A stretch of 64,000 nucleotides of DNA from Casuarius casuarius. Lineage: Eukaryota > Chordata > Aves > Casuariiformes > Casuariidae. The stretch's first letter is position 1. Each line of letters opens with the position of its first letter. The position numbers were made by a program, and so were the translations under genes. Under the pieces are notes generated by a model, which did not search any database, had not been told where the DNA came from, and saw only the letters and a program-made list of their open reading frames with translations. Of the stretch, positions 48,001 through 61,638 are shown in pieces. The stretch lies in NCBI GenBank assembly GCA_003342895.1, contig PTFA01000081.1, positions 1,395,397-1,459,396 of the forward strand, read 5' to 3'.

Positions 48001-51000
48001 AGGTCCGATTTGGCTGTAGTTTGTTTTTCAGGAGTCTTGTATATCTTGTGATCTAGCTTCCCCTTCTGACTATGTAGGAGCTGTAAGCTTTCACTAGCGT
48101 AGTCAAAACCAAAAAGTGTTGGGGTTCGTTGTTGATTTGTTTTCACAGAAATTATATATTCTTTTGGAAAAATGTGAATGTTTAAATGTAGACGCTCATA
48201 AACTAGGATTAAGTAGCTAGTGTGGATTTTATAGGATTTCATTGGATTAAAATCATGGAGTGAAGAAATTATATCTTTGTCATGTTTAATGGAAATTACT
48301 TTTTGTTTGGACCTAAAGATACTAAATAAATTTGATGTCTCATTTGCTATTCACTGGGCACACACAAATAAAGAACAATGTATCATAGACTTACCAAGAA
48401 TGAGAAAAGAGAAAAAAATGAGAGAGAGGGAGGTGAAATACTTAAGGTTAATGCTTGAACTGATAATGGGCTCCCAGTGTAATTCACTATATGGCAGTAG
48501 GTCAAGCTGCTTCCCCTCTGCCTGGGTTAGACTACTTTTCTTACGTTCTGTTCCCAAGGAAACTGGAGGATATTGAGAGGCAATGATTATTAGCCTAGGG
48601 AAATTTATTTATGAATAAAGATTAATAACTAAACATGTGCAACTCAGCTAAGTGACGAAGTACTGCACTTTTTCATAAATTTGATGTAGCAATCTTGACC
48701 ATTTCTGTCTGTTGTTATCTACTCTACTCACATATTATGATTCTTAACCTTTATGAAAAAATGAAAATAAGGACCAAGCAATTTGAAAGTAGGTTTTTCT
48801 GCTCTCAAGTTATCTTTCATGCTTAGCAGATCTTTAGTGACATTGCTGGGGAAGATTGCCTAGCACAGTTATACTGTACATCTACTTTGATGGTTTAGAT
48901 GTTTTAAGGACAGTTTATATTGTCCATATAATTGGTTTCATAGGTATATCAAATTACAAAATGGTTTGCATGCATTACTCATTTCTGATATAAATAATGT
49001 GGAGGAAGAATCCTCAGAAGAAGAGGATAGTGCTGAGTCTGAGACTGAAACTGATGATGGCAGTGACTCAGGAGCAGACATGGAAGATGACGAGGAAAGT
49101 TGTGATAACGGGGACGATAAGGACAATGATAAAGCTGAGGAGGATCCCAGTGATTCTGATATGGAAATTGAAGAGTTAACAGGAAAAGAAGAGTCAGAGT
49201 CAGAACCAACGGAAAAGGAAGAGGAAAATGAAAGTACAGAGAAACTGGTATGTGTTAATGTTACAGATTTAACACTTTTGAAGTAATGAACTCTGGTCCC
49301 ACTCCAACAACTAGCTTAATCATCTATTCCAGACTCCCATTTATAGTTGTACCGTTTTTCTTTTGCAGTTTGTTGCCCATCTTTCTTGCCCATCTTTGAG
49401 CCGCTACTGCTGTTGTTTCTAGAGTCACTCTTTGCTGAGTGATTTTGCTGGCATGACAACAGAATTAGCATTTTTTTCCCTTTGTTTCTGGGTGAATTTC
49501 AGTTATTTCCTTGGGATAGTTGTGTTTGATCATTTGCTTACCAGCTAAAGTAATACTGTTTTTCCTATAAGTTGTTGCAACAATGTACGATGTGTCACTT
49601 TGCAGTCTGCTGCTGCTCTCTGTGTTGCCGTTGGCAGTTTTTGTGACCCTGAAGATTTGCCTGGGCTGGCACACTTTCTTGAACACAGTATGTATCATTT
49701 TCCATGTTTAAACCCCCTTTTTACAGCAGTTCAGACTAAGTAAGGCATACAGCAAAGGGAAATTGGGCTGAGACCTACTCATAATGTTCAGATTATATTT
49801 CTAATCCTGATTTTCATTTCAGTGGTATTTATGGGCAGCTTAAAATATCCGGATGAGAATGGGTTTGATGTGTTCCTGAAGAAGCATGGTGGCAGTGACA
49901 ATGCTTCAACTGACTGTGAGCGAACAGTCTTCCATTTTGATATTCAGCAGCAGTACTTCAAAGAAGCACTTGATAGGTAACTTGATCGCATCAAATAAAG
50001 CATTGTTTAGATTAAAATGCATTATGGCAGTGCATATTTGTCTAAAGAAATGGAGTTTAAACCTTTCTGTTTCCTCATTCTGGTCAGATTGAAGAGTGTA
50101 TTTTTTTCTGAAATTTAGCTATCCCTTTACTGAAGCAAAAGACACCTTGTGTGAAATAAAACGAATGTTTCTTTGGATATCTTGCTATCCTGTGAAGCAG
50201 GAGTTGTGATCCACAGTATTATATGTTATTTTGAGATTAATCTGAGGAGGTTTCTATTTGTGTAAATCCAGATAAAGTATTGGCTGTTTTTAGGATTCCT
50301 TATGTTTTAGGGGTTTCCTATTATTGCCATTATTAATTTATTCCATTTCTCCATTACACAGTGGAGAAATACTTTGAGAAATCTTCTTGTGATCTGTCTC
50401 TTTTAAATATAAGTTTACATAGGATGTTGGGGGGGACTGGTGAGGAGGGAGGAGTATCTTTAGTTTTGTGTGGAGAACAAAAAATAAAATATGTCTTTCT
50501 ATGGATTTGTGTATTGTATGATTAGGTCTTCTGATATTAAAGCTTCATCTGTTGTTCAAGCACAGATAACATTGCCAATATCTCCTTTATGTTGGAAGCA
50601 GTGTTTCTTTCCACCAGACAGTAGGAAACAATTACCGTTTTTCTTTCTGCTTTAGATGGGCACAGTTTTTCATTCACCCGTTAATGATCAGGGATGCAAT
50701 TGACCGTGAAATTGAAGCTATTGACAGTGGTAAGAGTAATATAAATGCCTGTAAACTTTTCTTGAGCCTCTCAGCCTGAAATTCTTGAGTATAGTATTTA
50801 ACCAGCATGCTGTCATATTCAGTGCTATGAACTCTCATCATGTATATCATTTATTTTTAGAACTTCAGAAGTAACTTGCTAAATTTTGGGTCGGTGGCAT
50901 TTTATGGCTTCCTTGAACTTGTTTGAACTTCCTTATGTGTAGGTACTTTTGTGTAAATAGCACTTAAAGTGTGTCATTAGGAATGGTGGCATATAACCAG

Positions 51001-54000
51001 TGCAGACCAGTAAGGTTTGGTAGTAACATTGCAGGGCGAGACAGGCTTCCTAAGCACAGTAGTAAATTGTGTAAGAAAATTGGAATTACAGTTATTTTTG
51101 AAGTAAGACAATCTTACTCCAGAGAAGCACCTCAGAAGCTGTTAATGAAACAAGACAGAACTTTGGCAAACTGAAATAACATTAGGTTAAAGATGCTCAC
51201 TAAAGGAACAGAAAAAGGTCTTTTTTGATGTTTCACAAAATAGGAAGAAAAGTTGCAGAGTGTTAATTTTAAAATAAATGTTAAAATCACTTTTCTTCTT
51301 GCATTTTACATTGAAGTTAGGAATACTGAAAATTTTAAATCTGGCTGGGTTTGACTGGGAGATATATTTGGCTTCAGAATATTAGTACAATTCATTGCTG
51401 TTCTGTGTATCCAGTAAGAAGCACTTTCAGTGCAGCTCTGTGTACTGTGTGAATCTTTGTTTAAATAGTATTGACATTTTATAGGAATATTGCCTCAAAA
51501 CCAATGACTTACTACCGTTCTAATTCTTCAAAACTAACAGAGTACCAGCTAGCAAAGTCCTCTGATGCAAACAGGCAGGAGCTACTACTAGGAAGCCTTG
51601 CCAGACCTGGGCATCCAATGAGAAAGTTTTTCTGGGGTAAGTTCTGTCTAAATGGCTGGGACAGTCATGCCTTTCCAGCTGGGCTTATTAGCTTGGACTA
51701 TTGAGAGAAAGGTCTTCAGATCTCTCGCATTACAATACAACCCTGTCTGTCCTTCTGTCACTTATGGCACCTTTCTAATAAATTTTTTGAGTTCTTCTCC
51801 AGTCCTCTCACAACTTAACTGTGTATAGACAGTGTCCAAAATGATTCATTGACAAGAAAAGAATGTTCTTTTTGAGTATGTTTTACAGTAATCTCAAAGT
51901 GTCATTTGTAGTTAAAAATGGTAGTTAAAATTACTGATTTCTTGGCTGTTGTTTGATATGTCTGGCAGACTCTTAGTAGTAGTTGTATGAACATGAAAAA
52001 AGTTTTGTTGTGTTTCATTATTTTTCATAACTTTGGACGTGAATATTCACAGCTTCATTCTTTATGCAGTCCATTTTTCTATGGATTTTACTGAACTTCC
52101 ATTACACAAATTATCTAAAAGTACACCCTTGAGTAGAAATATCCTACTGATATAAAAATAGCTAACTAAATGCTTGCTTAACATTTACAGGGAATGCAGA
52201 GACATTAAAGCATGAGCCGAAAAAGAGTAACATTGATATCTATACCAGGCTGAAGGATTTTTGGCAGAGCTATTACTCAGCTCATTATATGAACTTAGTT
52301 GTTCAATCTAAAGGTAATACCAAGTATAAACTTTGTATGCTGTTCTTAAATAATGTCTTGTTTAACTTTGAGCTCAGAATTTGTATGAATTTTTTGTTAG
52401 AAAATGACTATTATAGTTGTCTAAGTTGTTTTATAAACCTTTTAAGGAATACAAGTGCTTAATGCGCTTGTTTAAATTACTGTTTTGGAGAGAAGTTCAA
52501 ACTGGAATATGAGTTATCCTGAGAGCCCACATTTAAATTCATCTGGGAGATGTCAACTGTCTGAGTTCTGTATTCTAATTTTAATGTACTTCACGGCGAA
52601 TGCATATTCTGAGTGAGAAAAAAATTATTTTTTGCTGCATGGATGTTAGTTTCCTTGTCTTAAAATAAATGTTGTATGTTTAATGGCGATTCAGTAGATA
52701 GTGTATTGCTACTCCCATGTTTTTTGGGTTATCTTGACACATTTATAATCAAAAGGCATGCTACAATTGAATGCATTGGCTTAAGGTCATATTTGTGAAA
52801 GACAGAAATGTGTGGATTGTAGTTCTGTTCCATCTGCTAGAAGCTGAAACATGCCCAAGCAGTAATTGTTCTGTTTCTGAAGAAAATTTACATATATAAA
52901 CATTTTTAACATTATTATTTTAGATGTGATAAAAGGACTAGAATATAATGTGTATATAAAATCTTGATACTGATACTGGTTCACAAGGTTTTCATTTATT
53001 TATTTATTTATTTAAGAGGAATGAAATTTACATGATTTTCACTTTTAAAAGAAGTGGGGGGAATGCCTTCCCGATGGGGAAGCAGGTACCTATGGGACTT
53101 GATGAAACTGGAGAAATCGGATAAATGTGCTTAAATGTTGCCGTTTAGTTCTGTCTGTTGTTGATGAATGCTGGCAGCAAGCTCTAATAAATCAACATAC
53201 TTTGAATCCTGAATTTAACTTAATTTTAATGTTGCAAGATTTATGAATTATTTTTGTTTTCCTGAAAATTTTCCTGTAAAAGTTATTTTTGCCTTTTTTT
53301 TCTCTTCACTAGAAACGTTGGACACTTTGGAGAATTGGGTGACAGAAATTTTTTCACAGATTCCAAATAAGTGAGATTCTTTTCTGATTTCTCTCATATC
53401 TGTAAATTGTAAGACTGTGTGTTAAACATGCAGAATTTCATGCACTCGCTTTTCCTTGTAGCTATGGAGCTACAAGGAACTCCTATTGATACCCTTATCA
53501 AAGAAACTACTTTCATTGACTAAATGAAGACAATATTCATCTTTTGATGTTAATAAATTCCTAAATGTTTCTTTAAAAGGTATTTGATAGCAGTTCATGT
53601 GTTCCATGGTATGTATTTTGACTGTACATGTAGATCCTTGTTATATTTGTGCTACTTTTTTTAGTTGCTGGGGAGAGAACTGTATTCTAGTTTTGAAAAG
53701 TGTTAATTTATATGCCTCTCCTTTGTGTAAAAGATGATTAGTATCAAAATATAGCTGAGCTGGCAGTTTATTGTGGCTGTTGGAGACAAACTGGCCATGG
53801 ATTTTTATGCTAATTCAATATTAAGCTATGCATTGTAATGTGCTATTTAGAAAAGACATTCCCTTCTGTATCTTGAATTTATGGTAGGGGTAAGTTATAT
53901 CCATTTGATTTAAAATTTAGCTTAGTAGAAATAATGTCTATTATTTTGGCACCAAGTCAAATGACCCTATTCTTTTAACTCAGAGAGCTACTCTTTGATG

Positions 54001-57000
54001 TGAGTTTTCCCTGCTGTCCTATGCCACTGTTGCTGGTTATAGATTTAAAGACATTTTTTGCAAATGTACATGCTTGCTTGCAAGACAATACTTACTGAAG
54101 ATGACTAAGTTACCAAAAATGCATCATATTGGCATCCATGTTAAAAATAAAACCAAAAAATCCCCAGCCAGGCACTGGGCTCAGATGTGTGAGTGATCTG
54201 AGAAAGGTCAATGGATCATAGAAAACAGGACTGAAAGGGACTATCAGGAGTTGCCTAGTTCATCCCTCTGTCCTCAGACAAGATCACCTATATCTCATGT
54301 GAATCTTTGTGTGAATTTTAATGACATTTAACTCCTTAATTTTGTTTCACTGCTTTTTCTCTAGATTGATTTTGTGGCAAATGCAAGTTTATCATGTGAT
54401 TTACTTTCTCTTTGAAAAGTCGATCCCTGTATGAATCTGTTTGGTTCTAATATGTTGGCAGTGCTAGAAGTCGATGTGTAGTCCAGTGTATTAGAGTTGC
54501 TGGCCTTAAAGAATAACAGGGTGGTGCTACAGATGAATCCTCCTCATAATTTATTTCATTAAATAAATTAAGAAAGTGAATATTACTTATTTATATTGTG
54601 TTTTCTTATGGCAGAATTATGGCTTCAACTTACACAAAATATTAATTGCTCTTCTTTAAAAATAGATATGTGTAATTTCTCACTTCAAAATTGTGCAGAG
54701 ATATTTACAAAGCACTGTAACATGTGGGAGCTTGTTTCTGTTGGTTTCTGCTGAGAGACAGAGAGAATTTGACATGTCTTGACTGAAGTTAGCCTTTGTG
54801 AATTGTCTGCTAACCAACTGCCACAAAACATAGGTTTTAAATAAGAAAGAGGTGTCTTATATCAATGCATGTTTCAAGTTCTTCAGTCAGAAATTAGCCA
54901 AGTACTTTATTCAATTAATGCATTTCTGTGGAAGTTGATTTTGTTCAAACAAATCTGCTTAACCGTTTGAAGCTCCCCATGTGGCAGGGAGCAAAGGTAT
55001 TTGTTTAACCTTTTGCCCACAGCCTTCCCATAGCGGAGGGATATGTCTACAAGACGGCTGTATGTCTGTGGAAGTAATCAAAGAGATATTGAATGTTTTT
55101 ACCTCTTTAATTAGGAGTTCTACCAAGATGCTGCTTCAGAACTGGGCTACTAAGCAGCTGCTGCTTGCTGCCATTTTGCATTGCTTGCCTTTGAGTTCAG
55201 TAAACATTGTGCTAATTTTTCTTTGTTTTATTTTTGAAGTGGTTTACCAAAACCAAGTTTTGGTCATCTGACGGAGCCTTTTGACACACCAGAATTTCAC
55301 AAGCTTTACAGAGGTGAGAGACCTTGGGTGGTGTATATATACCAGAAACTTTTTAGTTTTGCCTTTAGAGACCTACTCATACTACACTGAGTGGACCTCA
55401 TGCTCTCTGTTATGATTTAACATTGAGCTGAATTGAATTATTTCTTTTAAACATTTTTACCTGTGTCTCTGCCATACCTTTTAATCATTTTTGCATTTTC
55501 TTTTTTCTAGTGCTTGCCTTTCCCCCTACACACCTCTAGCTCTTCCAACATCTTTGGTTCAGATATTTGATTCTTTGTTTTTCCTTTATTCTGTAATGAA
55601 GGAAACTGATCTAGTAGATCAGGAAATCCAAACATAAGACTTCATTAGTTAGAAAAGTAGAGGCCTCTGGCATGTTCTCTTCCCTTACAATAAATTGCCA
55701 GGCCTTACTTGTCCCCTGCATGCATCAGATTTTCCAATGTCCACAGTGTTTTGAAGACTTCTTCTTTCAGAAAAAATATATTGCTTTCTTCCTCTGTACA
55801 TAATTGTACCTTCAAGCAGTTTTTGATTTGGTGAATGCAGAAGCACCATCCTTTGCCTCTGCAATCCTTATTTGTAAAACCCATTGCAATTTTCAGTGAT
55901 CCCTGATGCAGGCAAAGCCTCAGCTTTCAAGAGAGCCCTTGCAGATATGTGTTATGTACAGTTCATGTGCTGAATTCATTCATGGTTGCCATAGGAACCT
56001 TTTTCTTCTTTATCCAGAAAAAGACTGCTTTATGAGTAAACATACCCTTTTGCAAGACTCATCCTCCACTTTTGTTCAGGGATCTCATAGCTATTAGGAG
56101 CAATAGATAAGTAGGCCCTCAAATTAGCCTGCTGTCTTGTGCATCTTTGCTCACAAATGCTCTTTCTTCTTTTATTCTCATCTACAAGCATAGGAGTATA
56201 GCAATGTCATTGTCTTTCATTCCCTCTGCCCTTTCTGCTGTTTTTGGCAGAAGACTGCCCATTCTATACTGCCTGAGAGCATATAGTTTCAGATTCTGGG
56301 TTTTGAGCACAATAATTTTATAGCTAGGTGATAAAATTCTCAGCCCTGCTATTCTCCTGTTCACTTTCCCTGATCTCAGAGAGTTCTTGGTTACCTTTTG
56401 CAAGAGCCTGCTTTGTTGTGCGTAACTACTCTTCTGTCCCTAAGAGACATCAGATCGATTCTATTTTATGTCACTGGCAATTTTTCAGAGTGATAAAAAA
56501 GAAAATAGGAGGATGGAAACCCAAATTGAGATGAAAATGATGATACTGGCTATAGTACACTAATCCTCTTCCAAGACTGAGAGGGTTTTTTTTTCAGCAT
56601 ATAGATCTCATTAAAAAGTGATTTGACCCTCTCATAGAAAATTGTTTTTGATTTGTAGTTGGTCAGGATTATTGCGACTAGAAGTTTCTATCGTTTGGTC
56701 ATTCAGCCAGCTGCCTTAAACAGAAATAAGTACCTCAGTGATTGCCTGGAAAAAGGTGGATGCTGGAAGCAGATGACTGGTTTCCTTTAGACCATTTGTA
56801 GCTCTTTGACATGCTGTAACTCACATTGAATGTGCTGAAGTATCACTAAAACTTTGTGTTGAGCTTTGAGTTCATAGGAGCTGTTTTGAATCCAGTCTCC
56901 CTCAAAAGCCTATTGTCCCCAAATTGCTTCCAAATGGTTGGAGAGCTTCTGCCTTCTTTAAAGGTTCATTCTAACAGAAATGTGAGTACTTCTTTCATAA

Positions 57001-60000
57001 TATGAGGACATATGGCAGGATGTACATACAGCATCCTGTGCCAAGCTCCCTATGTTTCCTATTGAAGCATAACTCTGAACTACTTTTACATTTAAGTCTT
57101 ATCTTTCTGATGTTGATGGCAAGACTAATAAAGCCTTTCCAGTCTTATCCAGCTCTAAAGAGGGTGATAGCAGATGCTTCTCTTGGTTGAGGAGCTCGCT
57201 CAGACAGCCATGGGAGTTCCTTCTGCCTTTTTATATACCATACTATATACTAGTTATATACTACTTTTTATATACTAAACAATTTGTGCCAAATGTTTCC
57301 CTTGTAAATGAAAGATCATCACATTTCCTCTAGGTAACCTTTATATGTTGGAGATGTTGTTTAGAGATCACTGATGTGAAAATGCATCTGGACAGTCACT
57401 CAAAGGGAAAAAAAAATCACCCGAAAGTTCTTGATATGTTTATATGTCACACTTCACTCCTGTTCCTCAGAATAACGTATGAAAACTTTAAAATCCTGGG
57501 ACTGAGAGGAATTGAAGGCACAGGATGAAGTTATCCAGTTACACCACTGGGATGGTACATCAGCTGTCGTTTACTGACAGTGGTTTAGTGTGCTGGATGG
57601 CACCTTGATGAATTACTGTATATATTTGTATATATTTCCACATATGCAAGTGCATATGCATATGTTTTTTTCTACATCAAACAAAATATCTTGCCCACAG
57701 ATGGTTCTCGGACTTAAAATGATTGGAAATAATAACATATTTCTATTTTTAATGACTGAACTTCTTTTGCAGTTATTCCAGTCAGAAACATCCATCTGTT
57801 GCATATCACTTGGGCACTGCCCCCACAAGAGAGAAATTACAGGTAAAATAATGTTTAGATTATCATTACATTAATTATGTAATTATCATTAATTCACATT
57901 ATATTTTTATTTCATGCTGTTTATGAAACAGTATGTGTAGAGAATCCAATAAATGATCAAGACCTCATCTCATGCTAATACCACAAAAAAGAATAATTTC
58001 AGGAAAAAAAATTTTTGCTTTTTGATTCTTTTAGAATAGTGTACAAAATGATATACCTAATGTTGACATAATAGATATAACATCTCATAGAAATAATATC
58101 TCACTTTTAATGCTCTTCACTGTACAGGCCTGATACTTGTGTGTTGTAGGATCTCTGAGGAGACGTGGGGTTGCTTTGGATGTTTATATTTTGTTGTATA
58201 CTGTATGGGGCTTACACTTTTTAATCTATCTATATATATTCAGTTATTTTTCTGCACTTCGCTATCTTTTTGTCAAAAGAGAAAATCCGTGGGATTTTTT
58301 GGAACCAAAGATTATGTTGGGTGTTAGTCACCTTTAATAAGGTCGCTAGTTTCTCTTTATTCTTTTCTGAAGTATAATGAAGGCATTTCCATTTAAATCA
58401 GCATTAAGAAACCCTAAGAACTAAATCTAATAAAGGACTTGGTGTCTACAAATGCACAGTTTGACACCTGCACTATAGGCAACTAATACACCTCCAGTGG
58501 TATTCAAAACCAGAGTTGGGGGTCTAGATTCTCTATGCAGTGTCAGAGAAGAGTCAGATTCCTCAGAAAGGAGATCCAAAGAACTTTTACCCAGACTAAC
58601 ACAAAACAGGAACTTCTAAGCAGAAATGTGTATTTGAAATCTTAGCCCGCTGGAGCTTAGGTACCTGAATTGAGACAGCAGGTGAGAATCTAGAGCCTGG
58701 AAACCATTAATGAAGACTGGCATTAGAAGGACACTTTCAAAGAGAAGTGAAATGCTCATTCTTTTCAAAATGTGACAGGAACAGGATGCTTGCCTATGTT
58801 TTACATAATACCCATTGTTTACAGTGTTTTCCCTAGCAGTTGGGAGACCTGTTTCCTCTCCAAGCTGAGGTGATTAAAGCTCAGAACTTCCATATCCTGG
58901 GAGAGTACCTTAATGGCCATGTAAGCTGAGAAGGGGATATTGTCTGAGAGGAATCACTGTACCTGGGAAAAAAAACTGCAGTGAGATATCAGTATAATAT
59001 ATAGGTAGGGGATGACTTTGTTGGCTGAGAGTCATCCCAGAGCAAGATGATGTTGGTTCTAGCTTGTGCTCCATGGAGAGTTATGCAGTTTATATGGTAA
59101 TTAGTTAGAAATATGCTAGAGAGCAGAGGCTGAAACGTTCTACTCTTATCTTCTCTTCCTCTATGTATGTCAATCCCTGTCCTACCCCAGCAAAAGCTGC
59201 TGATACATGTATTAGACATGCTCATATCTGTCAAGTCACTTGTGGGGACTTCAGCTCCCTCTGGCTTCTCAGTCTTGGTGGGTCTCTCACTAAGCTGCTC
59301 TGACTATTTAGCAGTGTGTGAACAGAATTGCAGGCACCAACAGTCAAAAAAGAAGATGCTTAGAAAGTTTATGTGCTTCTGGGATTAGCTGATTGTTGAC
59401 AAATTTTTTACCTTGTGTTTTTTGACTTAGAATCATAAGTGTTCTTAAATCCTGTTTTTGGGGCCCTAATCCTTTGTTTTGATCTTATGTAAACTACTGG
59501 ACATAATGATTCTGTAGTGAGAGATAAAACAACATATCAGGTTTCTATGGGCTCACTAAATGTCATGGTTAACTTTTGGAAATCTCATTAATTTTTCAAT
59601 ACAGTCATCGTATACTATCAAAATTTCTTTTATATTTTGAAATAGAGAAACTGTCATCTTTATAGTATTGCAATTTCACTGGTATGTGAAGAGGAAAGTT
59701 ACAGTTAAATTTGTAGAATCTTCTTATGAAAAAAATGTCCAGTTATCTATTATTTGATTTTTCTAATTCTTAATCTGGTTAAGAATTTTTTCTCTTAGCA
59801 TTCAAAATGTTGCATTTTTATTTTTTAGGGTAAAACCACTCCACTGTATCTCCTGGCTGGTAGGACATGAAGGCAAAGGCAGCATTCTTTCTTTTCTTAG
59901 GAAAAAGTATGTATTTGTTTCTTTCTAAAGTGTGCAGTGGGGAAAATAATACGATTTGCCAAATTTTAAGCAATATCTGTTATTCTTTTTAAATTTTATT

Positions 60001-61638
60001 CTTATAATGTGATTTAAATGATGCAAAACACTCTGATAGCTACTGTATATGTCTTTATTCTAAAAACTAGAATTAAAACATGAAGACTTTCCAAGTCTCC
60101 TAGAGTGTTGTTCATATGTTGCTCTTGTTCTAAATGAAAAATATGTATTTAATATTTTGATATGCTAAATATATTCTGGAAGGATGCCTGCCTTGCAATT
60201 TTTTAATTTCAGAGAATTTGACATAGAGAGAACCATCTCTCTGGATTAATCAATTTGGATTAAATTTCAAAGCAGCTTTCACTGAACCAAGATAAACTTC
60301 AACAATGATATCATACTTCAGGGAAGTTTTTAACTGGAGTAATTAATACTGGATTTATCTCTTCAATAGGTTTTGGGCTGTTGCATTATCTGGAGGAAAT
60401 GCTGAGACGGGTTTTGAACAGAACTCCAGTTACTCTATCTTCAGCATTTCTATTACTTTGACTGGTGAAGGTTATGAGCGTTTCTATGAGGTAAATTTCA
60501 TTGTAGTTTGTCATTTTGCCATGTCCAGATTTCAAAATAAGCTTACTTGTTTGTATTTGTATCTCCAGGTTGTGCATGTTGTATTCCAGTATCTGAAAAT
60601 GTTGCAGAAAGTAGGTCCAGATAAAAGGTAATTCTTGTATCCAGTCCTTTATCCTAAGAATAGTAGAAAAAAAGATTAACGGAGATTGTAATCCTAGGTG
60701 TGCCTATCCTAGTCTACTTCAATGTGTATGACCTAAATATTAAGGAACACCCTTAGGATTTGTCCTCATATCCTCCCTCAGCTACAGCTTTGCCAGCTGA
60801 AGAAGTTACTACTTTTGTTTCACCTTCTGCTCCTCTGCTGGAGTTCATCTTCCACCCTGGTTGAATTTACAATGTTAGTGTTCTTTCAGCTTTATCAGCC
60901 AAAAGGGAACTGGTTAGCCTTCACAGTTAAAAGAAAGGGCTTTTGCTAACATAACTCATTTTGATTAAATGTGAAAAGGAGAGTCCGGGGCAAGTAGCTT
61001 GATCCAAAATAAAAGAATGAAGGGAGAACCTCCAGTGACTTGAGATGGTCTGAGAGCAGTAATCTTTTCAGCTGGCATAGCTGCATCTGAAAGAGGATGT
61101 TATTCTGTATTTTAATAACATTTTCTGTAAAAGATCCTTTATTTGGAGACCCAAAGTAATAATCAAAATTTTCATTTCCAAGGGAATTGCTAAAGATTCC
61201 TCTGTGTGCAATACTCTGAGTGAGCTCAAGTATTTCCAGTCAGGCAGTGGTGTGTAACATGGAATTGGAATTGCAAGTGTTATCTCTGCCATTATCCCTG
61301 CCATTTAATAATTTAACTGTTCCTTATCTGAAAAAAGGGGAGGAGGCTAGTAATTTGTAGGACTCATGAGATTTATCTGAAAAGTCTTCACTATTTTGAG
61401 CTTTCAGAGTGAAAAGAGTTATGTGTGGGTCTAGTGAACTGCTTTTTTCCCTCATGACAGCATGAGAAAGATAGAAATATGTTAATTTTTGACTCAAATA
61501 TTTAGTATTGTGCCAAGAAGTGTTCTGTTATTTGTCTCTTAAGAAATGTTGCAGGATGATGCATACATATTTTTCACTCACAGAATTTGGGAAGAGATTC
61601 AGAAGATAGATGAAAAAGAATTTTCTTTCCAGGATCAG
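44646..61638 (+). CDS. NRDC: Nardilysin (NRDC or a close paralogue), first 14 coding exons, 3' part outside window
   Basis: Zinc metallopeptidase of family M16 (inverzincin) that cleaves N-terminal to Arg in dibasic pairs; it also acts in HB-EGF shedding and nuclear regulation. Exons: 44646-44821, 48944-49247, 49606-49687, 49823-49976, 50656-50729, 51541-51636, 52191-52313, 53313-53370, 55240-55313, 57773-57842, 59829-59906, 60370-60490, 60569-60627 and 61584-61638. All are GT-AG and in phase, giving 508 codons of roughly 1,150. Exon 1 ends IVKSPSDPKQYR. Exon 2 holds the acidic insert (about residues 79-158) that sets nardilysin apart from insulysin. The active site HFLEH is residues 183-187 in exon 3, with the third zinc ligand Glu264 in AIDSEYQLA; all are intact. 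Later blocks include HGGSDNASTDCERTVF, WLVGHEGKGSILSFLRKK and NAETGFEQNSSYSIFSISIT. It is clearly nardilysin, but orthology to human NRDC is not settled because the location differs and identity by eye is only about 70-80 percent in several exons. Confidence 0.93.
44822..48943 (+). other. NRDC: Nardilysin intron 1
   Basis: A 4.1-kb intron. It contains a CR1 3' fragment near 45.88-46.04 kb. Other open frames, up to 99 codons, are unsupported. Confidence 0.75.
45880..46042 (+). repeat. CR1 LINE 3'-end fragment
   Basis: Sense-strand CR1 3' end: GAGGTTGTGGAATCTCC, CTTGGAGATGCTCAGAAC, GGACCTGCTTTGAGCAGGGG, a drifted GATGGTCTCAGTAGGTC, and the terminal ATTCTGTGATTCTT microsatellite-like end. This is typical of bird CR1 copies. 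Confidence 0.88.
48944..49247 (+). CDS. NRDC: Nardilysin exon 2, acidic domain
   Basis: A 304-nt exon encoding YIKLQNGLHALLISDINN and then about 80 residues dominated by Glu, Asp and Ser, in SEEED, SESETETDD, SDSGAD and ESESEPTEKEEE-like runs. In human nardilysin the acidic insert binds partners and modulates activity. This copy has many Ser inside acidic context (possible CK2 sites). Borders: TTTCATAG acceptor, GTATGTG donor. Confidence 0.93.
49606..49687 (+). CDS. NRDC: Nardilysin exon 3, zinc-binding active site
   Basis: An 82-nt exon encoding SAAALCVAVGSFCDPEDLPG, then LAHFLEH, the inverted HXXEH zinc motif of M16 peptidases. It is intact, so the product is predicted to be catalytically competent. 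Confidence 0.95.
52994..53014 (+). repeat. (ATTT)n tetranucleotide repeat
   Basis: About five ATTT units in nardilysin intron 7. Confidence 0.9.
53452..53479. repeat. Perfect 12-bp inverted repeat with 4-nt loop
   Basis: Arms TTCCTTGTAGCT (53452-53463) and AGCTACAAGGAA (53468-53479), separated by ATGG, in nardilysin intron 8 shortly downstream of exon 8. No longer stem is seen on either side. Confidence 0.9.
54213..54300 (-). repeat. Short CR1 3'-end fragment
   Basis: ATCATAGAAAACAGGACTG, AAAGGGACTATCAGGAG and CTAGTTCATCCCTCTG form a diverged reverse-complement CR1 3' end in nardilysin intron 8. Confidence 0.7.
55314..57772 (+). other. NRDC: Nardilysin intron 9
   Basis: A 2.46-kb intron between LYRG and IPVRNIH exons. 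It contains an imperfect TATATAC-type tandem near 57,230-57,280. No RNA gene or named transposon is seen. Confidence 0.65.
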
